Assembly (NCBI GenBank): GCA_020636895.1
Contig: JACJWZ010000001.1
Coordinates: forward strand, 558,001 to 622,000
Direction of reading: 5' to 3'
Length of the DNA: 64,000 nt
Source of the DNA: Thermoleophilales bacterium
Lineage (GTDB): Bacteria > Actinomycetota > Thermoleophilia > Solirubrobacterales > 70-9
Shown: piece by piece, positions 51,277 to 59,599 of the stretch
How the letters are laid out: every line of letters begins with the position of its first letter
How positions within the stretch are numbered: the first letter of the stretch is position 1
The notes under the pieces: generated by a model
Database searches by the model: none
Told to the model about the DNA's origin: nothing
The model's input: the letters and a program-made list of their open reading frames with translations, nothing else
Program-made: the position numbers and the translations under genes

Positions 51277-51533
51277 TGGCTCACAAGAAGGGGCTCGGCT
51301 CGAGCCGCAACGGCCGCGATTCCAACCCGAAGTACCTCGGCGTCAAGGTGTTCGCCGGGGAGAAGGTGAAGGGCGGCGAGATCATCGTCCGTCAGCGGGG
51401 CACGCGCTTCCGCGCCGGCGACGGCGTCGGGCTCGGCCGCGATCACACGATCTTCGCCACGCGCGCCGGCACGGTCGAGTTCAAGACCGGTCATCGCGGC
51501 CGGACCGTCTCGGTCGCCGCCGACTCCGAGTAG
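51276..51533 (+). CDS. rpmA: Ribosomal protein bL27
   Basis: An 85-residue protein of the large subunit near the peptidyl-transferase centre: MAHKKGLGSSRNGRDSNPKYLG, then VRQRGTRFRAGDGVGLGRDHTIFA. No Firmicute-type cleavable leader precedes AHKKG. The ATG overlaps the rplU stop, giving coupled, equimolar translation. Last gene of the mreB-rpmA block. Confidence 0.98.
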   Translation: MAHKKGLGSSRNGRDSNPKYLGVKVFAGEKVKGGEIIVRQRGTRFRAGDGVGLGRDHTIFATRAGTVEFKTGHRGRTVSVAADSE

Positions 51534-51561
51534 CACCGCCGAGTGGCACAACCCGGCGGTG
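51534..51561 (+). terminator. Hairpin directly after rpmA
   Basis: CACCGCCG (51534-51541) pairs perfectly with CGGCGGTG (51554-51561) across a 12-nt loop, starting at the base after the stop codon. TAACC rather than a T-tract follows. Confidence 0.55.
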
Positions 51562-51764
51562 TAACCGCCAGGTGGGGCCACTCGATGGAACGTTTGTCGT
51601 GGCTCAGCCGCCGCCCGCCGCTGGACATGGTTTCCGCGCCCCGTGTCCCCACAGTCTGCGCCGAAGAGACCTGAGGAGCTCCCGGCGACGGGCGGCCTCA
51701 CCGGGATCTCCGAGCTCCCCGGTGCCCATCGCCCCGGTGCCGCCCGTGGCGGTCCTGTCGTGCG

Positions 51765-52011
51765 CCTGTCACCCGGAAACGGACCTATCGCCCGCTGCCC
51801 GGTGACAGGTCGGCCAGGCGCCCCCGCCCGCAGGACCTGTCAGCCAGGCGCCCCCGCCCGCAGGACCTGTCACCCAGGCGCCCCCGCCCGCAGGACCTGT
51901 CACCGGGAAACGGACCTATTCACCGTTCTCGGGCGACACGTCGGTTGGGCCGCCGAACCGCCTTGGCCTGTCACCCGCAAACGGACCTATTCCCTGCTTT
52001 TCGGTGACACG
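51765..52011. repeat. Three copies of a 45-nt palindromic element
   Basis: Copies of exactly 45 nt lie at 51765-51809, 51896-51940 and 51967-52011. Each starts CCTGTCACC, continues AAACGGACCTAT in the loop and ends in the inverse GGTGACAGG or a close variant, so each can fold into a hairpin. The first 24 nt are almost invariant; the loop middle varies. The three copies fill most of the 600-bp gap between rpmA and obgE, which otherwise holds no gene. REP-like in layout. Confidence 0.85.
51814..51903. repeat. Three tandem 30-bp repeats
   Basis: Three contiguous 30-bp units (51814-51843, 51844-51873, 51874-51903), each CCAGGCGCCCCCGCCCGCAG followed by GACCTGTCAS, identical except for the last base (G in the first, C in the other two). 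They lie between the first and second palindromic elements and contain the CCTGTCA half-site of those elements, so they probably arose by slippage from one of them. No CRISPR spacers are present. Confidence 0.85.
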
Positions 52012-52129
52012 TCTTCTGGTGCCTGGCCGTCGGGCCGCCGGGCGACGCGCCCACCCCGGTGCCCGGGTCGCACCGACCACGCTTTCCCCGAGACGGCCGC
52101 CGACGCGGCTCATCCACCATCCTGAGGCC

Positions 52130-53428
52130 GTGTTCCATGATCGCGCGCGCATATTCGTCGAGGGAGGGCGCGGCGGCGACGGGGCGGTCAGCTTCCGTCG
52201 CGAAGCCCACGTGCCCCGCGGCGGCCCCGACGGCGGCGACGGCGGGCGTGGGGGTGACGTGGTCCTTCTCGCCGATCCCTCGAGGCGCGATCTCGCCTCG
52301 ATGCGGATCTCCTCCCACCACAGGGCCGGCAAGGGTGGCCACGGTGAGGGGGCCAACCGACATGGCGCCCGCGGCGACGACCGGGTCGTCCAGGTGCCAC
52401 CCGGAACCAGCGTCGAGGGACTGAACGGCGAGTACTTTGACCTGGTCGAGCCGGGGCAACGGGCGATCGTCGCGACGGGAGGCCTCGGCGGCCACGGGAA
52501 CAAGCGCTTCACGAGCTCGACCAGGCAGGCGCCGCGGTTCGCCGAGCGCGGGCTCAACGGCGACTCCGGCTGGATCGAGCTCCACCTGCGGCTGCTCGCG
52601 GACGCGGGCCTGGTCGGGCTGCCCAACGCGGGCAAGTCGTCGCTGCTCGGGCGCATCACCCGGGCCGCGCCGAAGGTCGCCGACTACCCGTTCACGACGC
52701 TGGAGCCGGTGCTCGGGACGATCGACGACGGCGAGCGCCAGCTGGTCCTCGCCGACATCCCGGGGCTGATCGAGGGCGCCGCCGACGGCGCCGGGCTCGG
52801 TCACGAGTTCCTCGCTCACGTCGAGCGCTGCCGCGTCCTCGTCCATCTGCTCGAGCTCGGTCCCGGCACCGATCCCGACGCCGCCTACGCCACCGTCCGG
52901 GCCGAGCTGGCGGCCTACGGCCACGGCCTCGCCGAGTTGCCCGAGATCGTCGTTCTCTCCAAGCGCGACCTGCTCCCACCGGAGGACGCGGAGCTCGAGC
53001 TGGAGATGTGGCGTGAGACCCATCCGTCACGGCTGCAGGCGCTGTCGGTGTCCTCGGCGACGGGCGCGGGCATCGACGAGCTCGTGGCCGCGATCTTCAG
53101 GGAGGTCGCCCGGGCGGACGAGCGGGCGGACGGGGGGATCGCGCCGGAGGGTCCCGCCTACGAGACCGAGCATCGTGTCTACCGCCCGCGAGGCTCCGGC
53201 GGCTTCGAGGTGGTGATGGTCGAGGACGGCGTCTTCGCGGTCGAGGGCCGCGGGGTCGAGATGCTGGTCGAGCGCCACGACCTCGGCAACTACGAGGCGA
53301 TCGGCTATCTCGAGCGCCGCCTGCGCGAGATCGGCGTCATCAAAGCCCTCCGGGACGCGGGGTTCGAGCCGGGCGACGAGGTGCGGATCGGTGAGCAGGC
53401 CTTCGATCTCGATCCGGGTGATGGGTAG
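52130..53428 (+). CDS. obgE: GTPase Obg
   Basis: A 432-residue ribosome-associated GTPase. The glycine-rich Obg domain (FVEGGRGGDGAVSFRREAHVPRGGPDGGDGG, IVATGGLGGHGNKRF) is followed by the G domain: G1 LPNAGKSS, G3 LADIPGLIEGA, and a G4 that reads SKRDL rather than NKxD. The C-terminal OCT domain (EHRVYRPRGSGGFEVV...) is present. GTG 52130 starts the usual VFHDRARIFVEGG; earlier in-frame starts read through repeat DNA. It acts in large-subunit assembly and stringent signalling. Confidence 0.96.
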   Translation: MFHDRARIFVEGGRGGDGAVSFRREAHVPRGGPDGGDGGRGGDVVLLADPSRRDLASMRISSHHRAGKGGHGEGANRHGARGDDRVVQVPPGTSVEGLNGEYFDLVEPGQRAIVATGGLGGHGNKRFTSSTRQAPRFAERGLNGDSGWIELHLRLLADAGLVGLPNAGKSSLLGRITRAAPKVADYPFTTLEPVLGTIDDGERQLVLADIPGLIEGAADGAGLGHEFLAHVERCRVLVHLLELGPGTDPDAAYATVRAELAAYGHGLAELPEIVVLSKRDLLPPEDAELELEMWRETHPSRLQALSVSSATGAGIDELVAAIFREVARADERADGGIAPEGPAYETEHRVYRPRGSGGFEVVMVEDGVFAVEGRGVEMLVERHDLGNYEAIGYLERRLREIGVIKALRDAGFEPGDEVRIGEQAFDLDPGDG

Positions 53429-53504
53429 CTCCACCGTCGCGCGGCCGGGTTTCCACCGCGCCGCGCCCCGCAACAACGGGGCCGCTCCTGGGTTGGGAAC
53501 CTCG

Positions 53505-55028
53505 ATGAGGATCCGGAGTCTCGCCGCAGCGGGGGTGGTAGCGCTGGCGCTCGCCTGCTTCGCCGCGCTGCCCGCGGGCGCGTCGGCCGTCTCCCTCGAC
53601 CAGGTCGGCGCCTACGACGAGCCGGTGTTCGTCACCTCCGACCCGGCCAACCCCGATCGCCTGTTCGTCGTCGAGCGCAAGGGCGACATCGAGCTGACCA
53701 CGCCGGCGGGTACATCGCGGTTCCTCGATATCGGCAGCCTCGTCCAGACCGGCTTCAACGAGCAGGGGCTGTTGTCGATGGCGTTCGCCCCCGACTACTC
53801 GACCTCGGGCCTCTTCTACGTCTTCTACGTGCAGGCCGGCACCGGCGCGCTCCGGGTCAGTGAGCTGCGCGCCTCCGGCGACAGCGCCGACCCGGCGACC
53901 CTGCGCCCGGTGATCACGATCCCGCACCCGTCGGCCCCCAACCACAACGGCGGCCAGATCCAGTTCGGCCCGGACGGCTACCTCTACATCGGCACCGGCG
54001 ACGGCGGCTGGGGCAACGATCCGCCGAACAACTCCCAGAACCTCTCGGTCCTTCTCGGCAAGCTGCTGCGCATCGATCCCCGCGGCTCCGCCCCCGGTCA
54101 GTACACGGTCCCCGCGGACAACCCGTTCGCCGCCCCGTCCGGCGCCGGCCGCTCTGAGGTCTGGAGCTACGGGCTGCGCAACCCCTACCGCTTCTCCTTC
54201 GACCGAGCAACGGGCGATTTGACGATCGGCGACGTCGGCCAGAACGACTACGAGGAGATCGACTACGCCGCCGCACCGGCCGGTGGCCGCGGCGTCAACT
54301 ACGGCTGGCGCTGCCGCGAGGGCCTGCACGCCAACCCGAATGACTCGGTCGCCTGCGACCTGTCGGGCGCCACCGACCCGGTGCTCGAGTACGGGCACAC
54401 CGGCGGTGCCTGCGCGGTCACCGGCGGCTACGTCGTCCGCGACGCCGGGCTCGACGAGCTCGCCGGCCGGTATGTGTACGGCGACTACTGCGTGGGTCAA
54501 CTGCGCTCCGCGGTGCTCGCATCCCCGGCGGCGAGTGACGACCGGCCCGTCGGGCTGAACGTGCCCGGCCTCTCGAGCTTCGGCGAGGACGCCTGCGGTC
54601 GCATCTACGTCGCCTCGCTGAACGGCCCGGTCTCGCGGCTCGTGGATGGGACGCCGACCGAGTGCACCGCCTTCGGGGGGCAGCCTCCCCTCGACCCCAA
54701 CGCCCGCTGCGCCGAGCGGCTGGACGGCACTGCCGGCAGGGACACGCTGAAGGGCGGCAGCGGCGGGCAGCGCATCGTCGGCAAGGGCGGCAACGACCGC
54801 CTCAAGGGCGGCTCCGGCGACGACTGCCTCGACGGTGGTGGCGGCGACGACCGGCTCACGGCGGGCAGCGGCGCCGACAAGGTCAAGGGCGGCTCCGGCG
54901 ACGACCGGATCAACGTCGCCGACGGCGAGCGCGACGAGGTCACCTGTGGCAAGGGCGAGGACCGGGTCCGCGCCGACCGCCGGGACCGGTTGCGCGGCTG
55001 CGAGCGGGTGCGCCGCAGCAAGCGCTGA
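53505..55028 (+). CDS. Secreted PQQ-dependent sugar dehydrogenase-like propeller with RTX-like repeats
   Basis: A 507-residue secreted protein with a signal peptide (GVVALALACFAALPAGASA). The glucose/sorbosone dehydrogenase propeller follows: FNEQGLLSMAFAPDY, HNGGQIQFGPDGYLYIGTGDGG, YGLRNPYRFSFD and NYGWRCREG. The last 100 residues hold RTX-like nonapeptides (GGSGGQRIVGKGGNDRLKGG, GGGGDDRLTAGSGADKVKGG) that bind calcium. Oxidation of a sugar through PQQ is likely but unproven. It follows obgE on the same strand by 76 bp. Confidence 0.87.
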   Translation: MRIRSLAAAGVVALALACFAALPAGASAVSLDQVGAYDEPVFVTSDPANPDRLFVVERKGDIELTTPAGTSRFLDIGSLVQTGFNEQGLLSMAFAPDYSTSGLFYVFYVQAGTGALRVSELRASGDSADPATLRPVITIPHPSAPNHNGGQIQFGPDGYLYIGTGDGGWGNDPPNNSQNLSVLLGKLLRIDPRGSAPGQYTVPADNPFAAPSGAGRSEVWSYGLRNPYRFSFDRATGDLTIGDVGQNDYEEIDYAAAPAGGRGVNYGWRCREGLHANPNDSVACDLSGATDPVLEYGHTGGACAVTGGYVVRDAGLDELAGRYVYGDYCVGQLRSAVLASPAASDDRPVGLNVPGLSSFGEDACGRIYVASLNGPVSRLVDGTPTECTAFGGQPPLDPNARCAERLDGTAGRDTLKGGSGGQRIVGKGGNDRLKGGSGDDCLDGGGGDDRLTAGSGADKVKGGSGDDRINVADGERDEVTCGKGEDRVRADRRDRLRGCERVRRSKR

Positions 55029-55081
55029 GCGAGCGAGCGCCCGTCGGCCCTCAACGGCCGTCCGGCCCTGCGTCCCCGACC

Positions 55082-55087
55082 TACACT
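55082..55087 (+). promoter_or_regulatory. -10 box (TACACT) of leaderless proB
   Basis: TACACT ends 9 nt before the proB ATG, matching the clpP promoter exactly. No Shine-Dalgarno. Confidence 0.6.
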
Positions 55088-55096
55088 GCGGCCGTC

Positions 55097-56185
55097 ATGA
55101 CCTTGGTAGTCAAGCTGGGCTCCTCGATCGTCGCCGCCGACGACGGGTCGCTGCGCGCCGACGTCCTCGATTCCGTCTGCGCGCAGGTCGCCGAGCTGCA
55201 CGAGGGCGGGGAGGAGGTGATCATGGTCACCTCTGGCGCGATCGCCCGCGGCCGCCGCCTGCTCGGCCTCGCCGAGCGGCCCACCGCCGTCGATGAGCTG
55301 CAGGCCGCCTCCGCCGTCGGCCAGGGGAACCTCTTCCGCGCCTACGAGGACCGGTTGGCGGCCGGTGGCGCCCGCGCCGCGCAGGTGCTCCTCACCGCCT
55401 TCGACATGTCGGAGCGCATCAACTACCTGAACGCGCGCCAGACGCTGCAGCGGCTGATCGCCTGGCACGTGGTCCCGGTCGTCAACGAGAACGACACGAC
55501 CGCCACCGACGAGATCACCTTCGGCGACAACGACTTCCTCTCCGCGCAGGTCGCGATCATGGTCGAGGCCCGCCGGCTCGTCCTGCTGACGGACCAGACC
55601 GGCCTCTACAGCGCCGACCCGCGCGTCGATCCGGAGGCGAGCCTCGTCTCCGAGGTCTCCGACACCGCCGAGCTGGAGACCTACGAGATCGGCTCCCGGA
55701 CGTCGACGTTCGGCTCCGGCGGCATGCGCAGCAAGGTCGTCGCCGCGCAGATGGCCAGCAACTCCGGGATCGCGGTGACGATCTGCGACGGGACAGCGCC
55801 GGGAACGCTGCTGGCCGCCGCCCGCGGCGACGAGGTCGGCACCACCTTCCGGACCCACAGCGGCCGAGCGCCCAGCTTCAAGCTGTGGCTGCGCTGGGCG
55901 ACGCCCGCCCGCGGGCGGATCGTCGTCGACGAGGGCGCCGGCAGGGTGCTGCGGGAGCGCGGCTCCTCCCTGCTGCCCGTCGGCGTCGTCGCGATCGAGG
56001 GCAGCTTCTCGGCCGGCGATCCGGTCGAGATCGTCGACGGCGCCGGCGTCGTCGGCAAGGGGATCTCGGAGCACTCCTCGGAGGTGCTGCGACAGCTCCG
56101 GGGCAAGCGCAGCGACGAGGTCAAGCGCCTGATGCCCGACGGCGCCGAGGAGGCGGTCCACCGCGACCGCTTCGTGCTCACCTAG
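55097..56185 (+). CDS. proB: Glutamate 5-kinase
   Basis: A 362-residue enzyme making glutamyl-5-phosphate, the first step of proline synthesis. The amino-acid kinase domain starts TLVVKLGSSIVA and contains VTSGAIARGRRLLG, VNENDTTATDEITFGDND and FGSGGMRSKVVAA. A C-terminal PUA domain (GRIVVDEGAGRVLRERGSSLLPVGVVAIEG) follows. Product is passed to ProA encoded 100 bp downstream. The leaderless promoter suggests separate initiation. Confidence 0.95.
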   Translation: MTLVVKLGSSIVAADDGSLRADVLDSVCAQVAELHEGGEEVIMVTSGAIARGRRLLGLAERPTAVDELQAASAVGQGNLFRAYEDRLAAGGARAAQVLLTAFDMSERINYLNARQTLQRLIAWHVVPVVNENDTTATDEITFGDNDFLSAQVAIMVEARRLVLLTDQTGLYSADPRVDPEASLVSEVSDTAELETYEIGSRTSTFGSGGMRSKVVAAQMASNSGIAVTICDGTAPGTLLAAARGDEVGTTFRTHSGRAPSFKLWLRWATPARGRIVVDEGAGRVLRERGSSLLPVGVVAIEGSFSAGDPVEIVDGAGVVGKGISEHSSEVLRQLRGKRSDEVKRLMPDGAEEAVHRDRFVLT

Positions 56186-56285
56186 GGATACAGGCGATCC
56201 TCCGCCGCGCCTCCAGGGGTGGGTGCGGCCGCCGATCATCGCGTTCGCGTCCGGTCTGTGGGGTCGGGGCGGCTACCCTTAGGCC

Positions 56286-57551
56286 ATGGCCGTCACCACC
56301 GAATCCGTCACCGCGATCTGCCGTCGCGCCCGCGCCGCCTCGCTGCTGCTGCCGAGCGTCCCGACGGAGGTCAAGGACGAGGCGCTGCGGATCACCGCGC
56401 GGCTGCTGCGCGAGCGCACCGAGGAGATCCTCGAGGCCAACGGAACCGACCTCGAGCGCGGTGAGGCGGCCGGCCTCGACGCCGCGCTGATCGATCGGCT
56501 GCGGCTCGACGAGGCCCGGATCGAGGCGATGGCCGTCGGCGTCGAGGCGATCATCGCCCTGCCCGATCCCGTCGGCGAGGTCATCGACCGGCGCACGATC
56601 GAGGGCGGGGTCGAGCTCGAGCATCTGCGGGTCCCGATCGGCGTGGTCGCGATCGTCTACGAGGCCCGCCCGAACGTCACCATCGATGCCGCCGCGCTCT
56701 GCTTGAAGAGCGGCAATGCCGCGATCCTTCGCGGTTCCAGCTCAGCCGCCGCCTCCAACGCCGTCCTCGGCGGCATCGTCAAGGAGGCCGTGGCCGAGGC
56801 GGGCATGCCCGAGGGGACGATCGAGATGGTCGCGGGCGGCGGTCGCGAGGAGCTCGCCGACCTCGCCCGCCAGCGCAGCTTCGTCGACCTGATCATCCCG
56901 CGTGGGGGCGAAGGCCTGAAGGCGGCGCTCGAGCAGGTCGCCGAGGTGCCGATCCTCTACGCGGCCTCCGGCAACTGCCACGTCTACGTGCACGAGGATG
57001 CCGACCCCGAGATGGCGCGGCGGATCATCCTCAACGCGAAGGTCCAACGGCCCGGCGTCTGCAACGCGGCCGAGACGCTGCTCGTCCACCGCGCGATCGC
57101 CGCGCGGTTCCTTCCCGATGCGCTCGCCGAGCTGAGCGAGGCCGCCGTCGAGCTCGTCGGTGACGACGCGGCTCGCCAGTCGTCCGGCGCCGTCGAGGTC
57201 GGCAAGGCGAGCGACGAGGACTGGGACACGGAGTACCACGCGCTGAAGCTCGCCGTCGGGGTCGTCGACTCGCTCGAGGACGCCATCGACCACGTCAACG
57301 AGCACGGAAGCGGCCACTCGGAGGCGATCGTCACCTCCTCGCGGGAGGCGGGCGACCTCTTCGCGAGCCGCGTCGACGCCGCCTGCGTCTACGTGAACGC
57401 GTCGACCCGCTTCACCGACGGCTTCGTCTTCGGGATGGGGGCTGAGATCGGCAACTCCACGCAGAAGCTCCACGCGCGCGGCCCGATCGGTCTCCGCGAG
57501 CTGACCTCGACCAAGTACGTGGGGCGCGGCACCGGCCAGACCCGCGCGTGA
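56286..57551 (+). CDS. proA: Gamma-glutamyl phosphate reductase
   Basis: A 421-residue NADPH-dependent aldehyde dehydrogenase that converts glutamyl-5-phosphate to the semialdehyde. The active-site Cys is in QRPGVCNAAETLLVH. PIGVVAIVYEARPNVTID and LGRVFVGG-free, ALDH-like NASTRFTDGFVFGMGAEIGNS are family marks. TACCCT (56274-56279) lies 6 nt before the ATG, so it also has its own leaderless start in spite of following proB by 100 bp. Confidence 0.96.
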   Translation: MAVTTESVTAICRRARAASLLLPSVPTEVKDEALRITARLLRERTEEILEANGTDLERGEAAGLDAALIDRLRLDEARIEAMAVGVEAIIALPDPVGEVIDRRTIEGGVELEHLRVPIGVVAIVYEARPNVTIDAAALCLKSGNAAILRGSSSAAASNAVLGGIVKEAVAEAGMPEGTIEMVAGGGREELADLARQRSFVDLIIPRGGEGLKAALEQVAEVPILYAASGNCHVYVHEDADPEMARRIILNAKVQRPGVCNAAETLLVHRAIAARFLPDALAELSEAAVELVGDDAARQSSGAVEVGKASDEDWDTEYHALKLAVGVVDSLEDAIDHVNEHGSGHSEAIVTSSREAGDLFASRVDAACVYVNASTRFTDGFVFGMGAEIGNSTQKLHARGPIGLRELTSTKYVGRGTGQTRA

Positions 57552-57573
57552 CGCGGCGGCGAGCCGGCTTCAC

Positions 57574-58212
57574 GTGAGCTCGATCGGCGTCCTCGGAGGC
57601 GCCTTCAACCCGCCTCACGTCGGCCACCTCCTGCTCGCCCGCGAGGCGCGTGAGCAGCTCGGCCTCGACGAGGTGGTCCTCGTGCCCACCGGCGTCGCCC
57701 CCCACAAGCGGATCGACCCCGAGCCGGGGCCCGAGGTCCGGCTCGAGCTCGCCCGCGCGGCGGCGGCGGACGCTGAGCCAGCCGAGGGCGGTGGCCGCTG
57801 GCTCGCGGTCTCGGCGCTCGAGGTCGAGCGGGAGGGGCCGTCCTTCGCCTACCGTACGCTGGAGTTGCTTGCGGATGAGAAGCCTGGGAGTGAGTTGACC
57901 TTCGTCATGGGCGCCGACGCCGCCGTCGGCCTGGAGGGCTGGCGCCGACCCGAGCGCGTCGCCGAGCTGGCGCGGATCGCGGTCGCTGAGCGGCCGGGGG
58001 TCGATCGTGACGCGGTCGACGCGGTGGTCCGGCGGCTGGGTGGACGGGCCGCGCCGGCGATCGAGATGCCTCAGGTCGCGATCTCCTCCTCGCTGGTTCG
58101 CGAGCGCATTGCCGCCGGGCGCTCGATCCGCTGGCTCGTGCCCGACCCCGTGGCGGCTCTGATCGCCGAGCGCCGTCTCTACGCGGCCGGCGGGAGAGGG
58201 GCGGGGGAGTGA
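57574..58212 (+). CDS. nadD: Nicotinate-nucleotide adenylyltransferase
   Basis: A 212-residue nucleotidyltransferase making nicotinate adenine dinucleotide in NAD synthesis. The GGAFNPPHVGHLLLA motif (HxGH) is at residues 7-21, VPTGVAPHK at about 39-47, and the C-terminal SSSLVRERIAAGRSIRWLVP carries the ISSTxIR-type element. The start is GTG. The stop overlaps rsfS by GTGA (58209-58212), the usual nadD-rsfS pairing. Confidence 0.95.
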   Translation: MSSIGVLGGAFNPPHVGHLLLAREAREQLGLDEVVLVPTGVAPHKRIDPEPGPEVRLELARAAAADAEPAEGGGRWLAVSALEVEREGPSFAYRTLELLADEKPGSELTFVMGADAAVGLEGWRRPERVAELARIAVAERPGVDRDAVDAVVRRLGGRAAPAIEMPQVAISSSLVRERIAAGRSIRWLVPDPVAALIAERRLYAAGGRGAGE

Positions 58213-58604
58213 GCGAGCCGGCGATGACGCCCGAGGAGCTCGCGATCAGGATCGCGGAGGTCGCCGACTCGAAGCTCGCAAGCGACGTCGTCGCGCTCGA
58301 GGTCGGAGACATCGTCGGCTACACCGACGTGCTCGTCATCTGCACGGCGCGCAACGAGCGGCAGGCGAAGGCGATCGCAGACGAGGTGCAGGTGCGCCTC
58401 AAGCGCGAGGACGGCCTGCTGCCGAGCCGTATCGAGGGGCTGCCCGAGGCGCGTTGGATCCTGCTCGACTACCTCGACTGCATCCTGCACGTGTTCGTTC
58501 CCGAGACGCGCGAGCTGTACCGGCTCGAGCAGCTCTGGGGGGAGGCGCCGCGGCTCGAGCTCGGCCTCGAGGACGCTGCTCCCCGAGCCGTCGGCGACGG
58601 CTGA
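58209..58604 (+). CDS. rsfS: Ribosomal silencing factor RsfS
   Basis: A 131-residue RsfS/Iojap protein that binds uL14 and prevents subunit joining under starvation. Core signature is DVVALEVGDIVGYTDVLVICTARNERQAKAIADEV and WILLDYLDCILHVF. The start GTG overlaps the nadD stop. The frame downstream of its stop stays open and encodes a DivIVA-like stretch (see finding). Confidence 0.95.
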   Translation: MSEPAMTPEELAIRIAEVADSKLASDVVALEVGDIVGYTDVLVICTARNERQAKAIADEVQVRLKREDGLLPSRIEGLPEARWILLDYLDCILHVFVPETRELYRLEQLWGEAPRLELGLEDAAPRAVGDG

Positions 58605-58721
58605 CTCCCGCGTCCGGCTGCGCTCGCTCGCTACGCCGATTCCGTCCGCGATGGCCCTTACTTTCGCGGCATCGCCCAGGGAAGGTTCAGGAGATCTCTG
58701 CTCGGCTACCGCACCGGTGAG

Positions 58722-59483
58722 GTGGAGGGAGCCATCGACGCGCTCGAGTCCGAGCTCGGCCGGCGCTGCGAGGAGTTGCGCGCTCGCGAGGCCGAGGTCG
58801 ATCGGCTCGGCTTCGAAGCGCAGGAGCTGCGCAGCAACCTCTCCCAGAGCCACCGGGATTCGGACGCGCTCCGTCGCGACCTCGTCCGCACCCGCGAGCT
58901 CGCAGCCGAGCAGGCCGAGGGGCTCGCGGCGGTCGGCCGTCAGCTCGACGAGCTGCGGACCACCGCGCGCGGCCAGGCGACCCGGATGCGCTTGCGCGCA
59001 CTGCGCGAGGCGGCGCTGCTGAGCGGAGCCGCGACCGAGGCTGCGGCGAACCCCGAGATCCGTGGCGAGCACCACGAGCGTCTGCTCGCGGCCCTGGAGG
59101 AGGCGATCGAGCGGGTCGCCTCGGACTGGGATCCGGAGGAGGAAGGAGCAGAGGCTGCCCGCGCCGCTGCCGCTGCACGCGCTGCGAGCGACGCGGTGAG
59201 CTCGGTTCGCGCCGGTGCGCGGGCGGAGCGCCGCCGCGTCAGCGTCGACGTGGGCCCCTTCGCCGACTTCTCTCAGCTCGTCCGCTTCGAGGACGCCGCG
59301 AACGCGATCGGCGCCACCGGCGACATCTCGATCAAACGCTTCTCGGAGGGACGGGCGCGGATCGATGTCGCATTGAGCGAGCCGGTCGACCTGCTGCGCG
59401 AGCTCGAGGAGCGTTGCGACCTCGAGTTCAAGGTCCGCTCGGCGGCCGACGACGAGATCGTGCTCGACGTCGACGCCGAGTAG
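58722..59483 (+). CDS. DivIVA-like coiled-coil protein (5' end disrupted?)
   Basis: From GTG 58722 the product is 253 residues. An N-terminal coiled coil (DALESELGRRCEELRAREAEVDRLG...) is followed by a Glu/Ala-rich linker. A compact C-terminal domain ends ELEERCDLEFKVRSAADDEIVLDVDAE. The frame above 58722 still encodes FRRSLLGYRTGEVEGAID, the DivIVA-type signature, but contains no ATG/GTG/TTG back to the rsfS stop. A CTG at 58698 with AGGAG 4 nt upstream, or a one-base shift from ATG 58651, would restore it. DivIVA proteins mark curved membrane and organise cell growth. Confidence 0.7.
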   Translation: MEGAIDALESELGRRCEELRAREAEVDRLGFEAQELRSNLSQSHRDSDALRRDLVRTRELAAEQAEGLAAVGRQLDELRTTARGQATRMRLRALREAALLSGAATEAAANPEIRGEHHERLLAALEEAIERVASDWDPEEEGAEAARAAAAARAASDAVSSVRAGARAERRRVSVDVGPFADFSQLVRFEDAANAIGATGDISIKRFSEGRARIDVALSEPVDLLRELEERCDLEFKVRSAADDEIVLDVDAE

Positions 59484-59557
59484 TTCCCGCAAACGGGCAC
59501 TTTCTCGAAGCGGTGGCGCGCGCCACCCGGCGATCTGGCATATTTCCGCGATCGTTC

Positions 59558-59575
59558 ACGGCCCGGGGGGGCCGT
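59558..59575 (+). terminator. Hairpin after the coiled-coil gene
   Basis: ACGGCCC (59558-59564), a GGGG loop and GGGCCGT (59569-59575) form a 7-bp perfect stem. A T-tract is missing. Confidence 0.45.
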
Positions 59576-59599
59576 TCAGGCAAAAACTCGTTTCAAAGG

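Noticed and set aside
51814..51903. Short direct repeats that could suggest a CRISPR array
   Set aside because: Units are contiguous without spacers and there are no cas genes nearby; they are tandem repeats.
58651..59022. A 123-codon frame starting MALTFAASPREG
   Set aside because: As an intact protein its reading after residue 13 is Arg/Ser-rich noise. It is of interest only as the possible 5' part of the frameshifted DivIVA-like gene.
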